Part shown: positions 1 to 12,594 of the stretch, in pieces
Numbering within the stretch: position 1 is the first letter of the stretch
Layout: every line of letters starts with the position of its first letter
DNA from: Caprimulgus europaeus
Taxonomy: Eukaryota > Chordata > Aves > Caprimulgiformes > Caprimulgidae
NCBI GenBank assembly: GCA_907165065.1
Contig: OU015532.1
Location: 37,986,339-38,050,338, forward strand
Length of the DNA: 64,000 nucleotides
Reading direction: 5' to 3'
Program-made: the position numbers and the translations under genes
The notes under the pieces: model-generated
The model's input: the letters and a program-made list of their open reading frames with translations, nothing else
What the model was told of the DNA's origin: nothing
Databases searched by the model: none

Positions 1-3000
1 CTTGTCCCCTTGGTGTTTAGGACTGCTTCTTGAGCAGATGCATGACTGTGCAATGACCTGTGTCAAGTCTCAGAATAATCATAGCAGAACTGGGGTTAGG
101 TGGTAGGCACAAGCTGGCTGGTAGGGTAAGGGGGAGCCAAGTGCTTTGTAGGTTGGTGGTGACTGCCCGAGTTCCACCTCCCAGTGGAATGAGAGCAAAG
201 GACCCCTACTGCTGTTGGTGTTACTAGCTAGGTGGCCTGTGTCATCTAGAGCTTGGGTGGCCATGCTGGAGCCCACAACAAGGACATATTTTGGGAAACT
301 GCCATAGCAAGAACTTGTAAGGCCTTACTGGAGAAAGGAACCCAATTACCGTAACAGGCTGAATTTTAAGGAGTAGAAGTTTTTGTAGTCATGTGGAAAT
401 CCACAAGCATGTTAAAGCTCCTTAGGCACTGCTAAATTGCAGGTGTCTTGTCACTTGCTGGTAGGGATGAGTTTTGCTCTGCTGTATCCTGGAGGCGTGT
501 TTCCCCTGTGTAGTCATCTACTATCACTAGAGGGTCTGTATTTATTTCAGTTGGGACTTGCAGACCAGTCAGCACAAATCAGTCATCTCTGTCCTATCAA
601 ATCCTGGTGTCAAGATCAGCATGAACATGTAGTAGTTGGGCTTTGCCTATTATGTTTTGCTGAAGAGCCAGATGGTCATCCTGAGACCAGAGCCCATAGT
701 ATGTGTCAGGCTTTTCTACTAAAGAGACGGCTTTGGAGCATTACTGCATCCAAACTGAAAACCCACCTGGGAACAGCCATGGAAACAGCAGGGTAAATGT
801 GCAGGTTACCTCCAAACTGAGACCAATTTTTATCTTTGTAGGTTTCTGAAAAGAGGTGAGCAGGGACAAGATGAGAAGTCAAGGCTGTGCAAAGAGTGAA
901 GTTGAAGTTTAAAATTAGCACCAGTAATCGAGGACAGTGGATGTTAGTTGAATTCAAATGCTTTACTAATACCTTTTCTACTAACTTGCCTCTATGTAGT
1001 AGGTGTAGTAAGTTCCTGCACAGCTGTCTGTTCCTTTCTTGAAATAATATAAAATTTTTTTGAAAACTTGTGGTCAGAAAAGACCATACAGTCCTGCACT
1101 CACTCCCCACCTTCTTGGTGAGATGGGAAGAGAATCACAAAAAAGGGGTCATGGGTTGGAATGTGGACAGGGACGCCTCACTCACCAGTTATGGTTGTGG
1201 GCAAAACAGGCTTGACTTGGGGAAGAGAAATCAATTTAATTTATTACTGATCATCAGAGTAGGATGGTGAGACATAACCACATCTTAAGAGACCTTCCCC
1301 CCACCCCTCCCTTCTTCCTGGGCTCAAGTCACTTTGCTCCTGATTTCTCTACTTCTCCCCCCAGCGGCACAGGGGACAGGGAATGGGGGTTGCAGCCGGT
1401 TTGTCTGTGCTGCTCTTTCTGGCATGAGATCTCTCCCACGGGCTTCAAGAGTCCTGGAACAAAATGTTCCAACCCAGGCTTCCCATGGAGTCATGGACCT
1501 CTTCAGGCTCCCAGCTCCAGCATGGGGACCTCCATGGGCTGCAGATGGGTCTCTAGTCCAGTGTGCCTCCTGCCCGCCTGGCTCTGGGGGTCTCCTTGTT
1601 CATCAAATGAGCACTCAAAGTCCCAATTGCCCTCAGGCACAGCTTTCTGCTCTGGCAGGGAGTCCTCCATGGTCTACACATGAGTATCTGCTCTGCCATT
1701 TAACTTCCATGGGCTGCAGGGGACCTCCTTTACCTTCTCTTACTCCATGCGTGTTGAACTGGATGTCTGTGGTTCTGTCCTCCCTCTCCTCCTTCTTCCT
1801 GGCAGCAAAGCTCTCTTTGTTTAGGCCCATGGTTGTCTTTTGTTCAGGTCAGTGGCCTCTCCTCAAGGTTCTCTCCTCCTCCTTCTTTTCAAAACCAGTT
1901 CTTCCCCTCATAAATATTGATTCTAAGTGGCATTTTTCTATTTTTAATTGGCTCAGCCTGAGCTGGAGGTGGGTACGCCTTGAAGCCAAGAGGAGCCTCA
2001 TGAAGCTTCTCACAGGGGCCATCAGTGCACCCCTACCAAAAATGCCTTCCCTGCCCCCAAACAAACCCAACACACAACTGTTATATTTTTAAATAATCTC
2101 CTCCTCGTTGCAATATAAAGTAAGATTTAGAATTGGGTGAGCTGCCAGTGAGAGGAAGAGAGGCCCCTGATGAGTGTGAGCTGCCTCTGCCCAGTGCAGC
2201 CAACACTTTTGGACTCTTTACATTTCTTAATCAGCATTTCAATCTAAAACCCATGTGCAGCTTTCTTAGGGGGACACCCTTAATGAAATTTATGAAGGGG
2301 AGTGGAAACCCACAAAAGTAGCTAGGTGCTGCTTATGACAGTGGGTTTGGGCTTCAAATGCAGAGTCTGGAACCCTGCCAATTATACAAAGTGTTGTTAT
2401 GGCACTTGGCTTAATTTCCTTCTCTGAACATGTGGGATTAATTATGGGGTGGTTGGAAGAAGGCACGGGGAGGCCGGAAGCAGCCTTGGGAAACAAAAGC
2501 AAATGAAGCACGTGCCACTTATAGAGGTGTGCTGTACCCACGGAGGAGAGCAGGTTTCTGCTTTAGACTGGTTGTTCTGGACCCACTGTCCCTCAGGCTC
2601 CAGCTGCAGCCAGATGCAAGTAGTTTGTACTGTCCTGGCAGTGTGGAATGCTGTAAATTACTGGTCAGCTGGTCTTCATCCTTACTGGAGTTGAGCAAGC
2701 TGCGTGAGCGCCCACGTACATCACCAACAGCAATTTATAGTTATTTACTTGTGTGTGTGTGCAACACTGAGACTGCTCTATCAGAAGTCTTTATGCAGTT
2801 GTTTCCAGTTTGTTTCCCTCTCCTCATTAATGTTTCCAGAATTGATTTCTCAGTCCTGGCTTTGTTTAAGAGCACCGGGTTTTTGTCTGATGATTTGGTG
2901 TTACCCTGATGTCCAGAACGCCCGGTGTGGGTGAGAGCCCTGCTGCAGCCCGCCCTGTGCAAACGTAACACAGACTCAAGTCTGAAAAACTTAGCAGTGT

Positions 3001-6000
3001 TAGTTTTGGAGACTGTCAGGCTGAATCATTTGGGAAGGTATCCAAGGGGAGCACATTAGAGGTGGGCCTATTATGGGCCAAATAATATAGTTGTCATAGT
3101 GAGTAGCACACTTCTAGGGAAGCGAATGTGCTGCTGGAATGCAGTTGTGCTTTGGTTGCTGCTTTCCATCACAGAAATCTCCCTTCACAGATGTCGTTCT
3201 TTTGTTAGCGCTGGATTTTGTGTCTTGGTTTTCCCTGCCTAGCATACAGCAAGGTCTGTGCTCCTGTTTTGAAGGAGAAAGGAACTTAAAAGGCAAAAAA
3301 AAATAATCTATTCTTCTGCTAAAATTTCATTGAGAGAGGGAGTTGTCTAACTCAAGCAAAGCTTCCTAAGGGGCAAACAGCTAAAAGTACATTTTATATC
3401 AAGACAGTGTGTAGCACTTTAGAAGCACCAGTGGCACCTTCATGTAGCCTAAACATTTTGACTCTTGTAGAATGTAAATAGAATTTGCATTTTAGAGCAA
3501 ACTTTGATGGTAGTGGTTTTGTTTTTAGGAGAGAGATAAGCCTCTGGAAAAAAAAATCATATTTCTAATAGAAAGACAGACAAGACCCATAATTAATGTT
3601 GCACTAGCAGGCTGCTTCTGTGGATGGCTAATCACAGCTGAGTGTTAATAAGCATAAAGTTTTTTTTAAATACTGTTGTAACATGTTAATTAAGATAATT
3701 CGTCTCCATGTGTCTCTTGAGTTACCAGATGGTGACTGCATTTGTGGAAGGCTGCAATTAGTCTTTTCTTTCTTCCTTTTTCTTCCCCTGCCCTAAGAAA
3801 AAAAAAAAAAAAGACAAGAAAAAGGCAGTTTTGGTGTGGATGTGATGGCTGTATGAGGGGTGCCTGTTACTGTACACAGTGTAAGTGCTTGTGTCTAATT
3901 ATATAAACGCACAGCTATATGATTATATATGCAAATCTCTCTGCTTTGGTTTTTTCTCATTTACCCCCATTATGACTTAGAGAAAAATAAGCCTCCTCTT
4001 CAGAGTATGTCCTTGCTAGGGAAACTGTAATTTTCCCGTAAAGGCTTCAGTCAAGCTCCGCTTGCTCTTCTGTCATTGACTTCAGAGTAAGCAGCATCTG
4101 GAGACAGTAAAGACAGAGAGCTTATTTTTCAGTGGACTTTAGCCTCTGTGTATTAAACACAGAGCCCAAAAGAGGGTTATGTTTTGCAGTGTGTTTTTAG
4201 GAAGGCTTAAAATATTTTAGGGGCAGGGTCAGCGGGAAGCATGTGCGCGCTTACAATAGGAGCCTTTTATTGACTTCTGCCTCCTCTAAGTAAAATATAA
4301 AGAGGTCCTTTAGCCTCAGCTGTTGTGACTGGGCCCTGGCAGCAGCTGCTGTCTTGGGTTTGTCCCCCTGGGAAATGATCCATCTGCTCGTGTGCTAGAG
4401 AAAGGCAGAGTGCTGAAAAGGGGAAGATTCAAAATCTGTTCTCCTGGTTCCAGTCCCCATCTCCACCCCAGAAATTACAGACCAGTGGAAAACCTGGGCA
4501 TCTGGTAATCTGTCTTCTGTGGTATGAATGCCATCTCGAAACACACTGAGTTCTCAACTGTTTCCAGCTGGCAGAGGACAGCTTTGGTCTAGGTCCCTTT
4601 TCAGATGTTGTTTCTGCGGCTACTCTGTTTGTGTAGTTAAAACATGCAGGTCAGCACACTTGTGGGCAGTAAGCAAAAAAACCCCAACAAACCCCACAAA
4701 AAACCAAACCCGCTAGCACCTCAATCTACCTGAAAGGGAGAGCAGAGCATATTTCACCTCCACTGGGAATGACCCAGCTGTCCTCTACAGAGAAGGCTTT
4801 CTAATCCCTGCAGGAGAGATTTCTGTTGGAGTTTAGTCACGGGGGCTAAAAAAGTCCCACCAAATGTCCCCGTACTGGGTGTCAGAGTAGGGTAGAATCT
4901 CAGATATGATTCTCAGAGCAGGTCATTGCTGTGCTTCTTGGAGCCAGCCTGCCAAGAGAAACCCCAGTCTAAATCATGTGGCCCTTTGTGTTCAGCACAG
5001 ACCTGCTGTTACAAGCAGTGTCATTTATCCATGGAATACTTGGTGAGCTGTTTCCTGGCCTAATATTGGTATTAATCCAAATGCTCAGACTGGAGAGGAT
5101 GAGGCAGAGGATGCATAGTGGGAAGATGCTGCGCTGAAAGCTTTTGAGTGCCTCCAGGCAAACATCACTGTTTGGAAACCTGAAGGTATTTAGCATTTGG
5201 AAATGGAGCTGACACTCTTGACTAGCTGGAGCATGTGGGTGGAGGTGCCTGCTTTTGTATCTACCGCTAAAGCACATCCCCTTGTCAATGCTTTCTCCAC
5301 AAGAAAAAAGATGTGGGTGAGGGAGAGACAGTACTGTTGTCCAAAGCCTATCTAGGTGGTTTTTGTCTACAGAGCAGCTGCCTGGGAAGTGGTTTTTGCT
5401 TTGGTAAAAGATGGTGTGGAGTTGACGTAAGTGGTCTAAAAAGGGTATGAAATGATGCAGACTTGCTTCTTACTAAAACCAAACTGCTGCTGAGGGAAGG
5501 GGCTTCCGAAAGTGGCTTCTGCTGTTTATAGGCTGGTTTGTGTGCACAAGAGAGGGAAAAACAAGGATGCTGCCTGTCTGGATTTCACACTGAAAGCAAA
5601 GCTGGCTGGTCCTCTCTCTCTCCATCATCTCCCTCTCTGCAGAAGACTCTTGGAGGCAAACACTCAGGCAGAAGGTGAGGTGGTGTTATGTGTCACTGAA
5701 GGCTCTGGTTTAAGAGGAAAAAAATCCTGACCTAAAGAGGAACTTGTAGAATTTTTCTGTTCTGCAGTTTGCTAGTTGGGAAAGGTTTATAAAATAAACT
5801 GCTGTTGAAAATTACATGTGTGCCAGTTATATGCATGCTTTTAGTTTTGGTTCTGCTTTTCTAGTTTTTTCTCTCAGTAGGTATATAGTGGAGTTTGAGT
5901 CCCTCATATGTTAGATAGGGATCTCTCCAGGAGGAAGAGCTAAACTTAAAAATGAAAAAATAATTTTTTATTGCATGAAAACTTGGACAGCGTCTTCTGG

Positions 6001-9000
6001 TAGGTGTGAGCTGAGGCACTGTAGTCTATCAGCCGGCACTGGGAGGCTGCTGTGTTGCCTTTGTTGTTGCTCAATAAGCTGCTAAGTGAGCTTGAACTGG
6101 TTATCCTGCTGCTGTGACTAAGGACAGTAGTGACATTATTATCTGGTTGGGTCACATTCATGCTTCTCTGAGTACCAGTGACAGAGGTTGGGATTATACC
6201 CAAAAAATAGAAGAGACAAGAACTAGGCTAAGGGAGGGGTAAATTGTTTCCTTGTTGGCTTATTAAACAACCAGATGAGTGGAGAGGTTGGGTAGTGCCC
6301 TGGTGGCAGGAACTGAAACTCTGCAAAGAGAGAAAACAAGATCTCTCCTGTTAGCAAATACGTCCAGAGCTCTTGCAAGCAAATTCATTCAGTTGCTTCC
6401 TAAGGCAACACTGATGTTCATTGTCACCCTGAGTGGGATCCATGGGCAGCACTCTGTTAGAATTGCCAGACCCTCTAGAATTCAAAGTGAGCATTATTGC
6501 TGGTCCGACTTGCACATCAAGCCCTCTGTCTGCTAGCTGCATTAGGCTGTCACACTTCTATTGTGAAAAAGCTTTGCATAAAAAGGACAAAGGCTTGTGT
6601 ATGAACTTACAAATAGCAACTTAAAAAAACCCCAACCACCTCTTGCTGCAAGCCAGGCACTAACTGGAGAGAAACAGTGAACCTGGCTCTGAACTACTGT
6701 GCATGCTGAAAGTGCACAATCTCTGCAGAGGCTTCAGATGCAGCTGGTGTTTCAGACCACCCATTTAGCTGTGGCAGGACACAGGGTGAAGAGGGGAGTA
6801 GGGAGGGAGGATTACTCTCAAGGGTGCTTTCAAGAGTTTATGGCTTTCTGAAGGTCCTTGCCAGAAGCTAGTAATGGCTTTTGCAGTTCCCTCCATTGTA
6901 CTGAAGTGATGCAGACACACAAATTATCCGAGTTGGAAATCGGAGCTCTCCATAGCAGAGACAAGTAAGTAGATGATCAAGGTATCTTTGTGTTTGTTTT
7001 GGATGTTTTTCCAGATGTGCTGTTTCTGTGGCTAGTGGCAAGTCCTGGTGTTTCAGAGAAGTGCCCCTTGCCACTGTGAAGTGAGATGGAGCACAACTTG
7101 GAGGAGACTAAATAGGCAAACACGGTGACTGTGTGACTGCGACCAGGAGGGGAGCCCTTCTCTATGTCAGGAGATAGTGAAAAGAGAGAAAAAGATATAC
7201 TTTAAGGGAAGATAACTTTTTTTCCCCCTTTTTTTTTTTTTTAAAGCTATCCCATTTGACTCCTACTGTAGGGGGAAGAGTCAAGGTAGCACAAGAAAGG
7301 TTGAGGATTCTGAGGGAACTGATCCCATGAAGGAAATTGTATGTCCTTTAGGACAGGGACAATTTAACTGGGTACTTCTGTGTTCTGCTTCACAAAGATG
7401 TTTGCTCACCAGGCTGAACATGCTGGCATGAGACAGTCATGACAGGTTTAACCAGACTAGCCAGGGGAATGTTCATCTTGTTAGATCAGGAGGGTGGTTT
7501 TCATTTGTACAATGTTTTTCTTCTGTGAGTCTTGATAATATTAGTTAAATGGAGTAAACCTTGTAGAGCTTCAGATCTTCCACTTCCAGTGTTCACAAAA
7601 GTTGCAGTATGTATGAAAGGCTAGAGGTGTTAACATATCTGAACAGGGCATGTGCTCAGGGTATCCAGCAGCACTGACATGTAAGCTTTGTCTGACACTG
7701 CTCTGAGGATGATCAAACACGCTAGTGCACGTGTGTAGTTGATGAGGAATTAACCTAAGGCTCAGTCCAGCTTCCTCTTAAAAGTTGTTGGGATTCGGGC
7801 CTGACTCATATAAACATCAATGTTAATTTGTCAAAATTGTTCCTGTCCTAGCTTAAGTGACCTTTGAGTCTTACTGTGGAGAAGCAGAACAAGTTACTGG
7901 ATGTTCAGTGCCAAACATCCCTTTGTTAAGCAATGTTATCCCCATCTATTCACCCATGTAAGGTGAGCAATGCAATGGTTTATTCTCCCTCAGTTACACC
8001 TGGGTAAGCACTCAAGTAGATGATGATTAGTAGTTGTGTTGTTCTGTTATTTTTCTTATAAGAATATATTCCATTAAGGAGGATTTGTTTTTTATCTCTG
8101 TATGGTCAGACTGCCCAGAAAAAGAAGTGAGTGACTGAAATACAGTTCAGGTGCTTGATGCAGAAAAAAGGGGTGTAAGACCCCTGCTAGGGTCCAGGAG
8201 TCTTACTAGTTGAAAAAAGAAGCACAGTGCCAAGCAACCAAGACTGTTGTGAGGTGCCTTTCAGTCCCCTCTTGTGCAGTGTTGTGCCTGTGTGAAGAGG
8301 GTCAGTACTGGGGAGCTGTTACAGTTCTCTGGCAGTTATCCAGTCAGAGTGAAGTATGTTTTAATCTTACATTGTATGTGTAAGTGGAGTGTATTGTACT
8401 TGATCCTCGCCACAACAGGTTCATCCTGCTTGGGCTTTGGAAATCTGCTTATCTGTGAATTTCACTCACAGAGGTGATGGCTTGACTGTGTGTCTCCTGT
8501 GGTTTATGTTCTAGGATGTAAAACTCATTTTTATGTCAGCACACAGAATACCACATATGTCCATCTGTGGTATTATCTGTGACCATGGCTTGGTTTTGTG
8601 TTGTTTTTCCATTGTTAGAAATGCTTTGTAGCCCTGTGTTGAACTGGAGTTCAGGACAATGGCTCAGCTTCGGCTCAGCCAAGGTATGGAAGGGTCAATT
8701 TAATCCTTTGCTGATTAGATTAATCAATTTGTCCAACTGACGTCTGTTACTGTCTCCAAAAGAAACCATGTTCCAACCCCTCACAGCTGTCTGAATTTGG
8801 TACAAGAGAAGGCAAGTTTCTACTAGCAGAGCCATGGGAAAGGGAGCTGGTGAAGGTACAGTGTGAGAACACTGTGGTTGCAGTGAAAAAGAGGTTCCTT
8901 TGTATTGTGCTGCTTGTCAAGGTGCTAGCACCTATTCAGAGAACGTGAGAGCAATTAACCCTCCTTGAAGGAGAACAGTGTTTTTTTTTTATGTGACCTA

Positions 9001-12000
9001 GACAGAAAAATATGGTGCTTATAGATGATTTACTGGCAAACTGAGTTGGAGTTGCCTAGTGGCTTAATATTTTTTCATCTGTTTATAAAAAATTGTCTAT
9101 CTATTAAATGCCTAGTATTTTGGAATGACATTTGCAGAAACTCCAGGACATAACTTTATTTCTGCCTGTCTACCTGGAAATGACAGTTTCTTTACCTCTG
9201 AACAGAGTTCAGTGATGTTCAAAATGTTTGGACTTCTCATCAGTTATCTCCTTCCTGTTTTCCAGCAGTGCATGCTGGCAGAGAACCAGCTCTTGGGAGA
9301 TGTCACAAACTTCAGTATCTCTTAAAAATGAAGCCTTTGGGAGTAGAGCTCTGTCCCCTTTTCATACAGTTCTGCAATGTTCAAACCCACTGTTTCTGTG
9401 TGTCCTCAAAGCTTGATGAATCAAAATGCTGGCAATAGTTGAGGGTACTGAAAATCTAGGAACAGGTCACTGTGGTGGAAAGCTGCATTGTCTGTCCCAA
9501 GCTTTCTGGGTGCTTGTGTGGTGCTGGGCTGAGCCTTGTTTTGCAGAGATGCTGAGCTCTGTTAGAGATGCCAGGAAAAGGGAGCTGGTCCAGCAGGAAG
9601 CAGAGGTGTTAGACTTCCTTAATTTTTCAGGCACCACCAGTCCATCTTCTTAGTCACCCAGCCCTTGCTTGGGCCACCTCCAGCAATCTTTAAAATGATC
9701 AGCACTGTCTACTAGCCCTCCAAAGCTGCAGGCCCTGAGGTGTTGTGTTCCCCTGAGGCTGCCTTGCAAAGGGCAGTTCAGGTGGTCTTCCAGAGGAGCT
9801 GGGGTTTCCCAGAGATGCTCAGTCAGGTTGAGGGTGTTGATGTTCTGGCTGCCTGATCCAGATCTTTTTTATCTATTTCCCCAGCACATGAACAGTGCTC
9901 TTCCATCACAGTGAAGATGACATTTTAAAATACTTCATGTTCTTGGATGCTGTGATGATGAATGACCTTAGGAGGTGGGGAAGAAAAGGGGAGGTGATTA
10001 ATTCTGCAATCCTGTGTGAAGAGGACAAGTCAGGGACAGTTGACTGAATGCTTTTATCAGCTGCTTCTCTCCTTTTGTGCCAAGTAGCCTTTGGATGTGA
10101 GGAGGAAACTAATCTGCAGTTGCATAGCTGTTCATCTGCTCCTGAAGCCTTTGCATGAAAAGGCCAAGTCAGAGTTCTCTAGGTGATGGATGCGGTGGCA
10201 TTTCCAAGCCTTTGAGAGTGCTACTGCAATGTAAATGAGTGCTTGTTTCTTGTTGGCTGGCTGATTTTTGTACATAACTCAGAAACCTCGTCAGTGTAGG
10301 TGGTACTTGATGATAGAAGGAGAACCAAACAGTGAGCTGCTGCCTGGTCCAAAAGGGTTCCTGGTGCAATGGCCACACGTGGGTACGGCTCAGGAGAAGG
10401 GGAAACAGGGAACAAGCTCTGTTTGCTGTGGTAGGTTAGCAGAGAGATACTGTGCATGGCTCCCAGGCAATTCCAGGTACCTCCTGTGGCATAAAAAGGT
10501 GTAGGGAAGTTGTCCTCTCTGCTCCTGAGTTTCAGCAGCTGCTGTGGCACCAGTTACTTTTCCTCACAGCTCTATCATTGCCTAGAGAGGTACCTGTTAA
10601 ACTGATGAGAATATTTCTGGTGCTCAGATAGGTCCTTGCAATTTAGCAAGAAACCCTCTCCTGGGCTGCAGATGAAGCAGGTTGTTAGTTTATGTGCCTG
10701 AATGGGAAATGTGCCATGAATCTGTCACTTCAGCCGGTCCCAGTTGCCAGTAAGTGTTGGACAGGCTTAAAGTGAAAGCAAGTTTTAGCCTCATAAGCAA
10801 AGGGTTAAAACCTTGGTTACAAAATGGGAAATTGTTGCAGAAAGGAAAAATAAAGAAATGCAGAAGAGGCAACAGTTAATACTCTGAGGCACCGGACAGC
10901 TGAAACTTATTTAAGAATAAATCTCCTCAAGAGCAAAGTAGTCTTGAAAAGCTGCTGCTTAGACCCCTGTTAACCTTTTCTCTCAATAAGTGAATCGAAT
11001 TGCAGTTACAAAGCTGGCAGAACTCACACCAGAGGATTTTTGGCTTCACTCAACACTTCATCTCAGAGTTGACTGGCATTTACAAGGCACTACCTATGAT
11101 GCACTGACACGTGTGATTAGGTTCAAGGGTCATTTGCACTGCGGCAACAAAGCAAATTATTCCTCAGTGGAATGAATCTCTAAAGTTTTCTGTTGCTTCT
11201 TCAATCTTGCCCAAAATCCAGTTATTTGACCTTTGCCCAGCTGTTTCTCACTGAGTGTCCCGCAGTGAGTGGGACACGTAGAGGCAGAACCTGGGAATGC
11301 GTGCTCCGGAGGTTAAGGGCAGGCCTGTATCACCGTGCTGTGATGGGATGTGGGTGTGGGCTGGTTCATTTTCCATACCCCAAAATATCTCAGGAAGGAG
11401 CTTTGAAGGATTTTCTTTTGTGAAGTTTAGGGAGCTGATTTAAAAGTAAAAATCTGGATTTCTCCCTCTTTCAGCCAGGCAGATACTTGGTGTCAGCAGG
11501 GGCTGGTCTGCAGGGTCACCGTGACCTACCAGAGGAGAGGAAATTCTAAGCAATACAAATGTCCTGTTTTCAGTGCAGTTTCCTCATTCATGATTTGGGG
11601 TTTTTAAATTATTTTTTTATTTGAATGGCTATTGAAAAATGTCACAAGAGAATTTCTGGCATGTTCTGTGTCTGTACTCATTAGTCAGGATAGGGGAGAT
11701 GCAAGGAGAAATGTAAAGTGCATTCAGCACTCCAGACTTCACATAGGTAAACAGAGGGGGTTTAGAAATATATTTGTAGTATAAGTAATTCCTTTTTAAA
11801 AATAGGCTAGAATATTTTATTTTACTGTAGCAAAGGTCTATTTTCTATACTGTTGGTGGTATATCTGTGTAAAATAGCTAAATTGGGTGTGTTCTGATAG
11901 GATTCCAGGGTGCCTTATGGGGCAGCTCTGTACCTTGACATTGTATGTCCAGTACAGTGGGGTCTTTGCATTCTTCACTCGTTTCAATAGGAGGTCTTGT

Positions 12001-12396
12001 GCTTTTTCCATATCAGGAAAGCCTGCCTGTTAGATTCCCTCCAGTCTCTAGTGAAACAGCTGTGGGGAAAAGATAGCAGCAAGGATATTCTGGGCTCCTC
12101 TCACTTGGAATCTCTGTTGTAACAAACTTACATGTCACTGTTCAAAAATATGACCAGTTTGATGAGTGCCAGCTAGATTGTATTACTGAGGTAACAAGCA
12201 GTATTTAGCAATCACAAAAGACTTATCAGAGGTGGAACTGAGCAGTGTTCCCTGCTCTTGTGTAACAGTCTTTTGTCTCAGTTTTGGTAGTTAATTTAGT
12301 GGGTGTTTGTGGGTGGAAGTCTGCCTTTGTGCCATATCTATTGTGCAACAGATGTCTTCCTCTGAGATATCCTCCATGATGCTTTCTTTTTTCCAG
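1..12396 (+). other. Presumed intron upstream of the SUSD6 sushi exon
   Basis: No exon, RNA gene or promoter could be supported here apart from the LTR listed separately. The family protein begins with a signal peptide of about 40 residues, encoded upstream of the sushi exon. I looked for a hydrophobic leader followed by a GT donor and did not find one, so that exon probably lies left of the window, or is too short and divergent to see by eye. The sequence is ordinary mixed-composition intronic DNA with short A and T runs, for example near 3797-3814 and 7228-7242. Assignment to SUSD6 is inferred from position only. Confidence 0.55.
1065..2076 (-). mobile_element. Solo LTR of an avian ERVL-type endogenous retrovirus (antisense)
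   Basis: Read on the minus strand, this block starts TGTGTTGGGTTTG and contains the tracts typical of avian ERVL LTRs. On the plus strand these appear as repeated 'tccatgggctgcag' units near 1530, 1707 and 1720, a CCACCCCTCCCTTCTTCC tract near 1300, and a 'gaagcttctcacaggggcc' segment near 2003. The plus-strand end CAAACCCAACACA at about 2062-2074 mirrors the LTR start. I see no gag, pol or env sequence beside it, so it is a solo LTR. A 252-codon plus-strand frame at 1334-2092 is an accident of this low-stop, CT-rich strand. The boundary near 1065 is approximate and no clean target-site duplication was seen. Family assignment is from remembered LTR features, not a search. Confidence 0.65.
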
Positions 12397-12594
12397 ATTG
12401 TCCCCAGCCACCACAGCCTGAGAATGGAGGCTATAAATGCCACCCCAGCCCCTGCAACAACCCTCTGACTTCGGGCAGTGTCATAGAGTATCTGTGCGTT
12501 GAAGGCTACATGCTGAAAGGAGATTATAAATATCTGACCTGCAAGAATGGAGAGTGGAACCCAGCCATGGAAGTCAGCTGTAGGCTCAGCCCGG
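12397..12594 (+). CDS. SUSD6: SUSD6 exon: extracellular sushi/CCP domain
   Basis: The exon follows a TTTTTTCCAG acceptor and ends at GTGAGT. Its 65 complete codons form one sushi domain with six cysteines (starts CPQPPQPENGGYKC, ends AMEVSC). The tryptophan in GEWNPAM sits before the last cysteine, as sushi domains require. The exon starts inside a codon (two bases carried) and ends with one base carried, which matches the next exon. Confidence 0.94.

Noticed and set aside
1334-2092. 252-codon plus-strand open frame
   Set aside because: Lies inside the antisense ERVL-type LTR; it results from a CT-rich, stop-poor strand and shows no protein family resemblance.
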